Shown here: positions 45,641 to 58,470 of the stretch, one piece after another
Numbering within the stretch: the stretch's first letter is position 1
Layout of the letters: each line of letters starts with the position of its first letter
Assembly (NCBI RefSeq): GCF_037325665.1
Contig: NC_090245.1
Span: forward strand, 74,887,102 to 74,951,101
Length of the DNA stretch: 64,000 nucleotides
Source of the DNA: Littorina saxatilis
Lineage: Eukaryota > Mollusca > Gastropoda > Littorinimorpha > Littorinidae
Reading direction: 5' to 3'
The notes under the pieces: model-generated
The model's database searches: none
What the model was told of the DNA's origin: nothing
What the model saw: the letters and a program-made list of their open reading frames with translations, nothing else
Position numbers and translations under genes: made by a program

Positions 45641-48600
45641 ATGGCACAGAGTCCAGCGGGAGGTGCTGTGAAGGCGTTACAACTGGAACTGAAAAAGATC
45701 CAAGCAGAGCCTGTGGAAGGCTTTCGCGTGAAGTTGCTGAATGACGACAATATTTTTGAGTGGGAAGTCGCAATATTTGGACCTCCTGGCACTCTTTACG
45801 AGGGTGGATATTTTAAGGTAATCAATGTTCACCGTAAGAATATTAGGACGGTTGTGGATGGGTGGTGATGTGAATCTGTGCTGTTTAGTGTCTTGGATCA
45901 TTCATTTTCTTTGTTGAAAAGATCGGAGAGTCATTGTTTACATCGTGATACATCACATCCGGTGACAACGACTGAATCAAGACTGTTTCTGTAACTTTAA
46001 ACCCCACATTCATTGTCTGTGGTGAAACTAAATCATATTTCCTGGTACTAATAATTCCGTCACAGAATTTGTCTTTGCCTGGTGTGGGCTTCAAGTTCAA
46101 AGTGTTCCCCTGACTTGTTACAGTTTTAAGATATTTTGTACAGCAATCTGGCAATCTTTGACAACAAATAGGGTGAACACATAACATTCATGATTCATCA
46201 TGCATCACTTGCATCTATAGTGCTCGATTCAATTCTTTTTAGTGTTTAAGTTAAAGTAAGACGATCTGTTTATGGTCACCTTTCACTGTTTCAGTCTCAT
46301 TGGGTTGGGTGCAAGTGCAATAGACCCTATCGGTATTCTAAGCTCTCGTAATCTCTCGCAAACTTCAGAGCATAGCAAAGCATGCGGTACAGTGCGAGCT
46401 GCACAAGCCAAGATTCGAAGTTCTCGCAATGTTCAAAGCATAACAAAGAGCGTGTCTCGCGAGAGCTGCTCAGATACCGAAAAGGTCTGTAGTGCAACTG
46501 AGTTCATCTACAATACTGATTACTTTGGTGGTCAGTGTGGTGCAATTAAGATTTTGTTCAAAATAAGGCTTGTAGTTACATTTGTATTGTGGCAATGCAT
46601 TAAGATAATGATAATGTATAAATTCATATATTTTTTGCTGTCTGCATGATGCATTTAATTGCAAACTGATAATAAAATGTCGAAGTTGTGACCCAAAATG
46701 GCTTCCCTAAAGAGGAATGGCTTCAGTGGGTCAACTCAAACAGTGATATTGACTACATCAGTGCATCACCACAAGAAATTATGCTTTTATTAAGTTTTAA
46801 TTTAGGCTTCATGCATTAACAAAACATTGTGCTAAACTTTGTTTGTTTCCTTTAGAAGTGGATATTTGACGCAAGTATGGACGAAAAATTGTGTTTCAGA
46901 CGCATCACTAAGTGTCCCATAGTGATGTATTTTTTCACTTTCCCAAAGTCGATGACAAGATAAAATCAGCTTGTCCACTATGCACATCAACAAACTATAC
47001 CCAAAATACTTCATTTCGCACCCTATTTTTAATAGTATTCGAAAGATTTGGATGCTGAGAATATTTTTACATAGCGGTGTCTCAAGTGTAGCGTCTGAAA
47101 CGCAACCCAAACAATCGCAGAAAATGTGTTCGAAACTCGAGTTCAGACCGGTTTCCTTGCGTTGACGGAATTCTCCGGGAAATTCCACACAAACCGATGA
47201 CGTTTACACAGAAAATCCAAACACATTTTGACCTTGGGACACACAAAAAAGTGACGCGTCCCGTCTTCCGGTCACTCGTGCATCTGAAACGGAAAGTAGC
47301 AATTTTGTCCACAAGCTTTTATGCTCCATGCATCATTATATTCTATTATTTTTTTAATGTTTGTGTTTTTCTAGCAGGTAACTTGATCTAAATAAACCGT
47401 GTTTACATTTTCTCTTTGTGTCCCATGCAACGTCGGAAATGAAATTTTTGATATTTTTTTCATTTTCAAACAAATCGGTGTACTGCATCAAAATTAACCT
47501 CGTGTGCAAAGACTATTATTAAGCATAGTGTTAAAAAAATGTATAAGGCATATTTCAAAATGCCTTTAAATAAAACAAAAATTGAAGTTTGGTCAAGTTT
47601 GTTTACGTCGCATCATGGGACGTCACGATTCCAAGGTTTATGGTGTCCCATGCCGCATCGGAAACGTGGAAGTGCAGACTTTGTTGTATTGTGAAGAAAC
47701 TAAATAATCAAAAAGTGTTTTGCCGGTGAGAGCTGAATCTGTTTGCGCAGTGCGCCAACTGTGTTCGCTTTTATTTTTCAAAGCGCCGATCATTGTGGTG
47801 GTATATGGAAATTTAGCAATTACCGTTACTGACGGATCAGGAGACGTTGTTCTGCTTTTAACGGCGCGATGGAAAGGTGTCCGGTGATGCATCAGAAACG
47901 GGATCTTTGATTTTAGTTTGATACATGTTTAATGTTGAATTAAGTTTTGTTGTTATGATGCAGAATCTTGTTGGTGAATATAGTTTTTATTTGTTCCATA
48001 TTTGTGTGATCATGATCAGACTTTTGAAGTTTATTGTTAGCTGTGTTACAGACACTTCGGTGGACACCATTTTGGAAAGGTGTCCCATGATGCGCCCATT
48101 ATCAAAACTTCACAGATTCTGATTATTGCATAAAACTAATGCTCCCATGGGGTCGCCTTTACGCGGCGGGAGTGTTTCCACAGAGCTACCCCACCCCTTT
48201 ACTTCTCTTCTTTTGTCTTATTTCTGCCTTACCAGTCCTTTCACCTATATTTCCTTCCAAGAAAACTCTCCCTACTATTCCCTGCAGTTTTCCAATTCTT
48301 TTCTTGTTGTCTTATTTCTACCTGACTGGATCCATCACCTTTATTTCACTTACCAAAAGTCTTCTTTTCCACATCCTTATTTCTCTGCCCCCTGCATGTC
48401 GTAAGAGGCGACTAACGGATTCTGTTTCTCCTTTTACCCTTGTTGAGTGGTTCTTGTATAGAATATAGTCAATGTTTGTAAAGATTTTAGTCAAGCAGTA
48501 TGTAAGAAATGTTTAGTCCTTTGTACTGGAAACTTGCATTCTCCCAGTAAGGTCATATATTGTACTACGTTGCAAGCCCCTGGAGCAATTTTTTGATTAG

Positions 48601-51600
48601 TGCTTTTGTGAACAAGAAACACTTAACAAGTGGCTCTATCCCATCTCCCCCCTTTCCCCTATCCCATCTCCCCCCTTTCCCTCGTCGCGATATAACCTTC
48701 GTGGTTGAAAACGACATTAAACACCAAATAAATAAAACTAATGTCTTTATGGAATTTATTGCACACAATGGCAAAAAAAAGAAACTTATACATTATTTGT
48801 CTTTAGTATTTTCCCCCTTCATAATCAATTTAAAATTCAAAGTTTCATATGCTACATGGGACATGTGCACTCAACAGTTCTTACAATTTTGTTTTTCAGT
48901 TTGTCATGTGGACACTTGCCTTGATTTTAAATTATCTTTGTTAATAAGTTCATTTGTATTTTGGGTGTGCCTTACTAAATTGTTATAAACTAAATTGTGT
49001 TTTAGGTGCCATCCATGGCAGAACTGGTCAGGAAGTCAATTGCTGCTGATGTCCATATATGCTATTGTTTTTGTTTTATGATTTATCTGTGCATTTCCTG
49101 TGTAAATAAATTTATAGTTTGCATTCATACTTGCAGTGTTAAAATTTCTTCGAGTGTTGGTCAGACTGTACATGTGACATTGAAACTATAGATTTTCTGA
49201 TCAAACATGTCCACACATGATATATAATAATTTATATATCACATTTTTGTGTGCATGCATGACTCCATAACTCATTCTAAATCAAAAAGACAGCATTTCA
49301 ACAAACAAAAACAAGGAGTAGGAGTTTATGGTGTCCCATGTAATTCTGTAACGCTGTAATGGTTTATTTTTTTCTCCTGAAAACCAAGTGTGACCAAATT
49401 TTATACTAGCTGGGCTACAACAACTAAGTGGTGTTGTTAACATTTATAATAAATTTAGCTTCATTGTACTTTCCTTTGCTAATTTAGAGAAAATTTTGTT
49501 TCTAGTGTTGCGGATGCTACGGTGTCCCATTGTATTTACAACTCTTAAAGTTCACACATGCAGTTGGGGGTGCTAGGTCTGTTCTAAAAGTCTTATTGCA
49601 ATGTCATCAAGCATATATCATAATCAAAAATTAATGGACATCTACTTTTTTTGTGATATACATAGTGATGGTGTCCCAACGTTGCATCCGTAACGACAGA
49701 ATACCCCCCGTACTAAATATGCTGCTCCTGGTAAAAGGATTCATGGTATCCATTTTGTCATTTCAAAATCTGTTTCTACATTGTTCAAGGTATCTAAAAC
49801 CTAACAGTTATTGTTTTTATTTTTATTTTAAATTTTAGCTCATTTTCCCCCTTTTGGTACTAGTACTGTAGATGAACTCAACTGCAAGTGGCAAAATTTG
49901 TCAGACTCATAGTACACACACAGGTGGTCATCAAACATGACCATAATGCTCAGGGTCTGAACCTACGTGAAGCGATACTTCCTGAAAGTTAAACAGACTA
50001 TCAGTGTTAAATGTATGACCACCTTTACTCAGCATGGGATAATTTTCAACCGTAATGCTCCCTAGATGAACAGCCGCCTGCGAAAAGGCTATCGTATACA
50101 TCAACATTGGGGACATGTTTGTTTCCTGCCATGTGTTGCCAAGATCAAAGCTGTTCTAACTTCTATACCGTTCCTGCTCCTAATCCTATTAGTCACACTG
50201 TACCAGTACCACTACTGCCCTTCTACCCTTATTTAGTACATGTACAGACACTGGTCGAAGGATCCTGTGTCAATGACCGCTATTTTAACTTTTAGCAATG
50301 ACCTGCTTCCTTTTAAGGTCTGAGACTAGTGAGAGAGATGGTCTCAAGAGACTATGTCAAAGTCATAGCAGCATAAAAAAACTAGTGTCACCTCCCCACA
50401 GAGATAAGAGTATACATGTGCATCTAGATTCCTAAAATAAGCTATGGCAGTTTGCTTATTGATCTTTTAAGTCAGTGTGTGTAAACAGCAATAACTCATT
50501 TTTTGTCAAAAACTGAAAAGCAACTGCATGGTTTCCTACTTCTGCTGTGACACAAAAGTCAACAACCAAGGTTCCTCAAAATACAATTACATTGGAGGCA
50601 AAATTTGTCGGGAATTGAGATTATCTAATGCCCTAAAGTAAACTGGCACAGTCTATCACTTTGAGTCTTTGTTTGCAAATTATCAATCGGATCACTTTTA
50701 GCAATAGCATTTATAATGTAAGTGCACAGAATTGGAAAAAAAGCCTATCCTGTGTGAATAGGGGCTATAAGTAGAACTAGAATAGACACATACTGGTGTA
50801 TTCTTCTTGTAAGACTAAGAGGCCATCTCCAGTGTAGGGACAGGTTTTGCATTGGCACAATGGTGTGTTTAAGGTATTGGTCATGGTAGGGATTGCTGAA
50901 CAAAAAGTATGTGAGTATTTTTTAGCAAAAAAACCCCGTTAATAAACCCCAAAACATTTGTCTTCTGCATTCTCGGCCATGCTAAATAAGTAAATTGTCA
51001 ATAGCATCCTTACGGCTGCTGTGACTGCCATTCCCCATAGCTTCTCTATGTGGGGTCTGCACTGAGCCATGTCTGGCATCTCAGGGCATCAAAGGAGGGG
51101 CAGGACTTTTGATCAAGGGTTTGACTTTGAGGGGCTATGCTGCATTAGCTTGCGTCTAAGTCATCAATCTTCAATCTGTGGCGGTGGGAGAGGAAGTAAA
51201 AACGCACACCCAAAAACACCATTTCATGTCAGTTTGTCACATGTTTTGTTTGAAACTACATGTATCACACATTCAAAAGATGAAAAAGTTTTAATAAGAA
51301 GACCAAGTCATCCAAGATGATAGAGATCATACAAAATACAAAAGTAAGGGGTATCAAAAAGGTGTGTATGTGCTATGCTTCATTCCTGATCCAACTGTCA
51401 CAATACTCCAACATTTTGAAAGAAGGTCCAGTCTCTTGCTCTTAATCTTATTTAGTTCTTGTCGTTAGTACAACCATCCAATTATATGTGACAGTTTTAA
51501 CTTTTATCGCTTCTGAAAGTGAAAGCAAGATCATCTTCTTCTTTTTTCTCTTCTCCTTCTTTGGCATTTCAGGGACAAAGAAAGAGCAAAAGCTGTTTAT

Positions 51601-54600
51601 TTTAGGTCTGGTTTACTAACACATAGGTGGGCACATAAAATCTGAAAATGGCCCATAAGATTTTCTTTTATTGTTTCAAGGAGTCAAAGAGCGCATTGAG
51701 GTTTGTTATCCCTGCGCCAACTTATGCGTTGTAATATGAAGTAGTATTCCCCTGGATCCCCCTAGCCTACTTGGCGTGTCACGGTTTCAACTACATGTAT
51801 GCCCCTTCAGAATTTTGTTGAATGGGTCAAAAGACAGTCTTTTTTCCCAGGCTGAACCATGCAACAGCCTTGCATCCATCTCTTTCAGTAGCATGTGGAT
51901 TTATGGTGAAATGAAAACAAAAGTAATGACATGCACATAATGAAGATCCTATGTTGTTTTTTTTTTAAGTCTCAGGCTTTTGAAAACATATATATATATA
52001 TATATATATATCCCATGACCTCCCTTCTTCGTCTCTGTTACTTCAGTATGGGTATATATGTTGTATTTTCATAGCTCAATAAATACATCATGGACTCCAA
52101 AAAATATATGATAGTGCAGATTCCGATTTGGGCAAAGGACTACTTTCCTCCCGACCTTTGACCTCGCGCCGAACAATGTGACACATTTGTATGAAGTTCT
52201 AAAATCGTATTGCACGGCTCAGAAAACCATATCAGTTGCACGCAAAAATGAATCTCAGAACTGATCTGATGTATGAGATGCAATAAGCAAAAGTTTCTTT
52301 CATTATGAAAGCAATGCAGGTCGAAAAAAACGAACATTCAACTTACAAGATAACCAGATGCTAGCGAACCAAAACAAAAACACGAGTACCCTCCCCTTGC
52401 ATCGTTAGCAGACGACTTTTGAGAATCTGTCGGTAGTGTGTTTTGGTGTGCGCCTTCAGCTATCAAACATCGGCTGTTTCACGTGTTTTGCGAGCAAGTC
52501 TACTCTTTTGCCTGGCTCTGCAGTAAGTCCACATATTTTTCCGTAATCCAGTCATATTCCTTCAAAATGCAATCAATCGGCGGTGACAGACGTGTCGGTC
52601 GCGTTTTCCTCTCACCCATACCAGTTTAAGTTCATCCATGCAAACACACTCGCAAAACAGTTTATCACGTAGATACATTTCAAATAGGGAGCAAATGGTT
52701 AAATCTAAACCTACATATTTGTTCCCTAAGATTTGCTTCTCTGTCAATAAGCCTAATTACACACGTTCGAGAAAAACAACGTGGAATCAATTCTGAATCG
52801 AGTAAGCCAAATGGGTCCCAAACCCGTTTCGCCCGTTCTGCCGACCTGAAACGCAAAACAAAAGAATTGTGCGCTTCAACTAAATTAATTTCTATTCGAC
52901 TTCATTACTTTCTTGCAACTTATGAACCTTTACTTAAAGCTTTTAAATGGTCTGAAAGTAGTGTTACCGCGTACTTATCGATGCACTCATTCGTTTTATT
53001 TTTTCAGCGACGGTCACTTAGTTTAAGGTTGCAAAAGGGCTAAGTCTCGCTGGCAACAGTTTTACCCTGCACAGATCGCAACAGTGCCGCTAGTAGTCTA
53101 CACTTTGTGTTTGATGGTAGAATGGGATATACAGATTACAACACTCGTGGTTTTTTATATGGCTTGTATTTCAGTCAAGACCCAGCGGGAATATCAATCG
53201 AGAGCCACTCGCCAGAGGCTCGTGTCTCCCGATGATATTCATCCGCTGGGTCTTGACTGAAATACAAGCCATATAAAAAACCACTCGTGTTGTAACCTAT
53301 ACATATATATAATAGTTTTTTAATACACGCATGGAGAAGAACAAATAGGTAGTACATGAACATAGTACCAGCTTGCTACCAGGGAGAAAGCAACCCAAAT
53401 CGAGAGTAACCCACTGATGGCGCTAGTATTTTTTCAAACCGGTACACACACTTTTATGATGCAAACTGTCCAGAAAAAAAGCGGTAGGCTGGTCATTGGA
53501 ACCAGTAAGAGTCCAACTCAGAGTACTGGTTTTGTTGTTTTACCAGCAAAAAAACCGGTTGTTATAAAACATAACCGGTTCCCCGAAAGCGGCGTATGGT
53601 GGGGTAAAAACGGTCATACACGTAAAATTCCACTCGTGCAAAAAAAAACCACGTAGTGTATGTGGGAGTTTCAGCCCACGAACGCAAAAGAAGAAGAAAC
53701 ATAACCGGTAGGTCATACCAGCAGCCACTTTTTCCCCGGTATTTCCTCATTTCAGCCAATAAAGTACCGGTTAATGCCAATACTAGTAACCTAACAGGAC
53801 AATATGAAATTACTTTGCCATACCTAATTTCAATCAATAGTTCACAAAATTTAATCGTCTATTAAATCTCCTTGCCGTTTGCTTGGATATTCATGGGTTA
53901 GTGATGCGTGTATGGATCAATTATGAAGCTTCATACCTCCAGATTAGAACATGAATGATCACCCCTTTATTTTATTTGCTGTGTGCAGGCTCACATGAAA
54001 TTTCCTGGAGACTACCCATACTCGCCTCCCAGCGTTCGATTCATCACCAAGATGTGGCATCCAAATGTGTATGAGGTATGTGCATTTTGGAAGAGGTTTA
54101 CATTAAAAATTATAAACTTAATGTTTATGGCAAGACGGTCATAAGGAATATCAGAGATTACAACCATTGAACCAATGCATACTCGGCTTAGTTTTTTTAT
54201 TTGTTACATTTGTCTCATATTTAATTGTTTTTCAGTCCACTATAAACTATACAGACCATTGGGTCTATGTACTTGTGAATGTCTGGTTTTGTTACAAATT
54301 AAACGTTCCATTTCTTGTTTTTACATTTAGTCAAGTTTTGACTAAATGTTTTGAAATAGACCAGGAATCGAGATGAGGGTGGTGGTGTGTGTGTCACTAT
54401 GTGTGTGGATGTTTGTATGTGACATTGTGTGTGTGTGTACGATATGTAGAGCAATTCAGAGAAAACTACTTAACCAATCTTCATGAAACTACCCCCAGAC
54501 ATGTCTTTGATGACGTCATATCTGGCTTTTAGTTTTTTAATAGTGAATGGTCTGGCGCCTGGCACAACCTCATTTTTTTAACCAAATCAATTGAAAATTG

Positions 54601-56057
54601 ATTGAAATTTTGGCTAAGCAGTCCTTGTCTGGGATTGCATTTCAGTAATTAATTAGTTTGCTTATTCAAATAGTCTGTCAAATTGAATTTTCACGAACAT
54701 ATTTAAAAATGATTACTTTGTATTTAAGTCTGTATACATATCAGTGGTTGATTCAATCACACGATCCAAATGAAGATAACTGGCCAATCCTCTACTCGGT
54801 GGAATTAATTGGTGAATTCATTCCTGCCTTTCAATCATTTGCTCAGCTGTTGCTTGACACGATGACAGTGTGGCATCATTTTATGTGCTATGTGTTACAG
54901 AACGGTGAAGTGTGCATATCCATCCTGCATCCGCCAGTGGACGACCCTCAGAGTGGGGAGCTGCCTTCAGAAAGGTGGAACCCCACCCAGACAGTCAGGT
55001 CTGTTGACAGCCATTGCCAGGAATATATATGGGACTGGGAGACGGTTTCCTTTAGGGACAGATCCTAAACATTGTAGCCACTGTGTATTGTCTTTTGTTA
55101 AAACTTTAATGAATAGGGAACTTATCTTCTCTTTAGATTGACTAAAATGTCTTAACCCTTAAGCTGGTTGTCACGACATATGTCGCGCTACTTGACGTAT
55201 ACTGTCACCTGGTTGTCACGAGATATGTCGCGCCACTGGCTCAGTCTGTTTGGTCGGTTCTCTCTGTTAATTCACCAGTGGCTATGTAACATGTGTTGCA
55301 GAATTGCACCAGTGTAAGGGTTAACATATTGAAGAACTGTGCAGCACGTTATAGTAAAACTTATACATATATATATATATATGAAATCCAATATCATTTT
55401 CAAAGCGTAGGTCAAAAGTAGATAGCTAGAAGAATTAATTTTTAAAATCACCCATTGATACAGTGGAACCTCCCGTAACGACCTCTCCCAAGAACGACCC
55501 CCTCCTTTTGCTGACCGATTTTCTCGGCACGGATGCTTTTCACACTGTAACTAACCTCCCAAGAACGACGCCCTCCTTTTTCCGACGACCGACATACGAA
55601 CTTAGGGTCAATAACGACTTTGACCTTTTAACCGGTGAGTGTCAAATGTCGTAATTACGCAGCACACGCGGAACACGCACGCCATTAGTCACGCATCAAG
55701 AGTCAGGGGTGGAAGTCTGTAGTGCATGCAAGTCCAGTGGCCTACGGCTGGCATCTTCTCACCTATTGCTGTCACAATTGAAGGACTGTCCTCGAAGTAG
55801 GGGGAGGGGATGGGAGGGGTTGGGTAGGGGCAGTAAGAACAACATCTCAATAATGAATTGCTGTGTACGTATTCTGTGAGTGTGTGCTCACCAACTGAGA
55901 CCTCGGGGCCAATGACCCATACTTGCCAATGAGCAAGTTTTACCTATGGGACGGTCTCCTTTGATGTCTGAGAGGAAACCTTCCTGTCCCAGGTTACGGA
56001 CACTGACCTTCTTACCCGGGGTCAATCACCGAGCTTTACCTATGAGACCGCACGCGC

Positions 56058-56091
<34 letters not shown>

Positions 56092-56588
56092 ATTATGTCT
56101 GCCCCTCTGTGCGCTGGTGTATGCACGTACATCATGCTTATCCATATGCACAACAATTGGGAACACAAATAGGATAACGGACACAACTTTCAAGACTGAA
56201 CTGCCCAACAGTTGCCACCCCTGTGAAAAAAATCATACCTCCCAAACTCCCAATAAAGACCCCTCCTTTTTACGACCGATTTTTCTGGACATTTTCAAGG
56301 TCGTTAGTGGGAGGTTTTACTGTATTATGAAGTCGGTCGCATGACCAAATTTATGGTGATTTTGGCCTAATTTTGCATCTCATTATCAATGAATTGAGAT
56401 TACCTGTTTTATCTATGAAAACTTATTTTTGTTTTTTTTTCTCACATTTTCAGAACTATCCTCTTGAGCATCATATCATTGTTGAATGAACCCAACACAT
56501 TTTCTCCTGCCAATGTTGACGCTTCAGTCATGTACCGAAAGTGGAAAGACACCAAAGGAAAGGAAAAGGAGTATGAAAACATCATACG
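45641..56588 (+). CDS. UBE2R2: ubiquitin-conjugating enzyme E2 R (CDC34/UBE2R2-like), 3' end outside window
   Basis: E2 enzyme partnering SCF (cullin-RING) ligases to build Lys48 chains. Exons: 45641-45817, 53989-54075, 54901-54998, 56454-56588 (donor GTAAGT). Phases agree and give 165 complete codons plus a split Arg. UBC fold: [40 protein letters not shown], then the HPN motif in MWHPNVYE. Catalytic Cys93 is in [12 protein letters not shown], followed by the R-type acidic-loop insertion [18 protein letters not shown], and the fourth exon runs from [16 protein letters not shown] to EYENIIR. The acidic C-terminal tail (about 70 aa in human) was sought to 64000 and not found; intron 4 is filled by LINE debris. 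UBE2R1 versus UBE2R2 cannot be told apart here. Confidence 0.93.
46314..46499. mobile_element. MITE-like inverted repeat
   Basis: Left 'gcaatagaccctatcggtat' and right 'gataccgaaaaggtctgtag' are imperfect inverted termini, and the arms continue with 'agctctcg'/'cgagagct'. About 185 bp in UBE2R intron 1. Confidence 0.6.
46911..49690. repeat. spaced GGTGTCCCATG motif array
   Basis: Occurrences at about 46911, 47228 (inv), 47417, 47613 (inv), 47641, 47876, 48078, 48856 (inv), 49331, 49519 and 49671. They are often followed by an 'nnGCATCnGnAACG'-like extension. Ignoring the closely paired inverted site at 47613 and removing the SINE at 48142-48731, steps are mostly 150-240 bp or about double. 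Intervening DNA is AT-rich and dissimilar. UBE2R intron 1. Confidence 0.6.
48142..48731 (-). mobile_element. SINE-A long variant
   Basis: Flanked by ATAAAACTAATG (48130-48141, 48732-48743). The usual SINE-A body occupies about 48398-48731. The 3' end (left here) is replaced by about 250 bp of unrelated pyrimidine-rich sequence, starting with 'ctcccatggggtcgccttta'. The duplication encloses both parts, so they moved together. Confidence 0.8.
50110..53110. other. UBE2R intron 1, no recognisable feature
   Basis: AT-rich intron with a (TA)n run at about 51989-52011. No coding similarity, SINE or clear inverted repeat recognised. Short ORFs (up to 83 codons) look random. Confidence 0.4.
53129..53301. 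mobile_element. foldback MITE with ~65-bp arms
   Basis: Near-perfect inverted arms ('acactcgtggttttttatat' and 'cttgtatttcagtcaagacc' with their complements) around a loop of about 45 bp. A stable hairpin if transcribed. UBE2R intron 1. Confidence 0.85.
53580..53696 (+). mobile_element. 5'-truncated SINE-B
   Basis: Contains 'cgaaagcggcgtatgg' to the (AAG)n tail. Flanked by AAACATAACCGGT (53567-53579, 53697-53709). Confidence 0.85.
54317..54630 (+). mobile_element. family D fragment
   Basis: Begins 'ttttacatttagtcaagttt', followed by 'gaatcgagatgagggt', 'gagaaaactacttaaccaat' and 'gacgtcatatctggc', parallel to 10858-11130. The 3' end is missing. Between UBE2R exons 2 and 3. Confidence 0.7.
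55156..55320. mobile_element. 165-bp TTAA-flanked MITE (piggyBac-like)
   Basis: TTAA at 55152-55155 and 55321-55324. Inverted termini CCCTTAAGCTGGT and ACCAGTGTAAGGG. Two internal 'ggttgtcacga' repeats. TTAA target plus CCC termini fit the piggyBac superfamily. Non-autonomous. Confidence 0.8.
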
Positions 56589-57340
56589 GTAAGTGGACTA
56601 CTATCTGTCTCGTGTTGCCAATGAGTACAATGGATCTGGGGTGTTTTCTCAGGCACTTGCGTGATCTGTAGAACTGATGCCAAGAAAATGGCAGCTCTGG
56701 AAATCTAAATACCTTGCTAAATACCTTGCTGTGTGTAGGGAGCAAAAATCCAGTAATACTAATACATGTAGTTGTCTTGTTCAAATGCTTTTGGACCAAT
56801 ACACATTGTCAATCAAGTTGTCGTTTCAGTGAAACAGATTCTGTGATTGGTCAGAATACCCTATCTCATTAAAAATTACTGGTCATCATTTCTTGATGAA
56901 CACTAGTTACAAAATCCAATGATCACCTGCTGGTGAGGCCCATTGATGCACGCTTAAAGTAGACTCTGTTAGCCTTGAGGGTCATTTTACAAGTAAGAAA
57001 TATAGATGCCAACAAAATACCGAGACCATAAGTTTTGCAAAGTTGACACATGAATTTTTCCGGGCTAAGTCAGTCAATTCTAAGCATTGCTTGTGGGATG
57101 CAAAGAAAATTGTGAGTTCCTTTCCATAGACCAGTCACAAAAACCGGAAAATGTGTGTGAAACTGAAAGAAAAAAAAGCAGGAACAGAGTGATAAGGTAG
57201 GAATATAAAAACACATTTCTTGGGACTTAACCCTTGGACTTGGAGGTAAGTGAACTGAAAACAGTATGTGAACAGAACAGCACCAATTCGGTCTGTTTGC
57301 AACCGCAGGAAAGAGATCGTCGTCAGATTGAATTACAATA

Positions 57341-57512
57341 ACATTGACAGGCTTCCATTTGAAACTTCAAGGTTGTCATCGTGGATTGACGCCCTCCCAA
57401 ATCCTAATTGAAGCCCTCCGTCACTTCGCTCCGTCGGGCTTCAAGTGTGCTTTAATTGGGCGTCAATCCACGATGACAACCTCGAAAGTTTCAAATGGAA
57501 GCCTATCAATGT
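57341..57512. mobile_element. foldback MITE
   Basis: Inverted arms of about 70 bp: 'ggcttccatttgaaact' and 'gtcatcgtggattgacgccc' with their complements. The inner part is a smaller palindrome around 'cactTCGCTCCGTCGGGC'. UBE2R intron 4. Confidence 0.85.
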
Positions 57513-57570
57513 ATATAAAATAAAATAAATAATTCCAAAACTAACTATCCAACTTGTTCCAATTTTTTTG

Positions 57571-58115
57571 AGTCACTTGAGAAAAAGTGACTCTATGTAA
57601 TCGGTCAGTGTTAGTCTGTCCGGCCGGCCGTCCGGCCGGCCGGCCGTAGACACCACCTTAACGTTGGACTTTTCTCGGAAACTATCAAAGCGATCGGGCT
57701 CATATTTTGTTTAGTCGTGACCTTCAATGACCTCTACACTTTAACGATGGTTTCGTTGACCTTTGACCTTTTTCAAGGTCACAGGTCAGCGTCAAAGGAA
57801 AAATTAGACATTTTATATCTTTGACAAAGTTCATCGGATGTGATTGAAACTTTGTAGGATTATTCTTTACATCAAAGTATTTACATCTGTAGCCTTTTAC
57901 GAACGTTATCAGAAAAACAAGGGAGATAACTAGCCTTTTCTGTTCGGCAACACACAACTTAACGTTGGGCTTTTCTCGGAAACTATAAAAGTGACCGGGC
58001 TCAAATTTTATGTGAACGTGACTCATTGTGTTGTGAATAGCAATTTCTTCCTGTCCATCTGATGCCTCATATAATATTCAGAACTGCGAAAGTGACTCGA
58101 TCGAGCGTTTGCTCT
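57571..58115. repeat. 'gagtcactt...aagtgactc' element
   Basis: Opens with 'gagtcacttgagaaaaagtg' and a CCGG-rich block (57619-57649), and closes with 'gaaagtgactcgatcgagcg'. The interior repeats 'cttttctcggaaactat' twice (about 57670 and 57970), separated by 300 bp. Related in style to 59903-60948. It abuts the 5' end of the LINE. Confidence 0.6.
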
Positions 58116-58470
58116 TCTTGTTGAACATTTCACTAAACTTCAAGAGTGTGATGAAAATGAAATGGATGATAGTAATGAACCTTTAAATGAAGCAAGTAAT
58201 GAATTTCTTAATGGGCCTTTTACAAAGGAGGAAGTTATCAAATGTATAGACAAGCTGAAAAACAATAAGGCATGCGGTCAGGATAAAATAATTAATGAGT
58301 ATTTAAAAGCGTCACATGATCGAATGATTGATATTTATGTATTGTTGTTTAATGTTGTTTTGCAGTCAGAAAAGGTTCCAACTCAATGGGCTGTAGGTGA
58401 AATTATTCCATTGTACAAAAATAAAGGCTCCCAAGCTGACCCCACAAATTATAGAGGAATTACTATAGAT

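Noticed and set aside
42051-49690. CRISPR-like array
   Set aside because: The spaced motifs are short (11-14 bp), imperfect, in both orientations and 150-240 bp apart in a eukaryotic intron; no cas genes.
57308-57340. A next UBE2R exon at 'aggaaagagatcgtcgtc'
   Set aside because: The encoded residues do not match the conserved KQVLGTKVDAE region, and it borders a foldback element.
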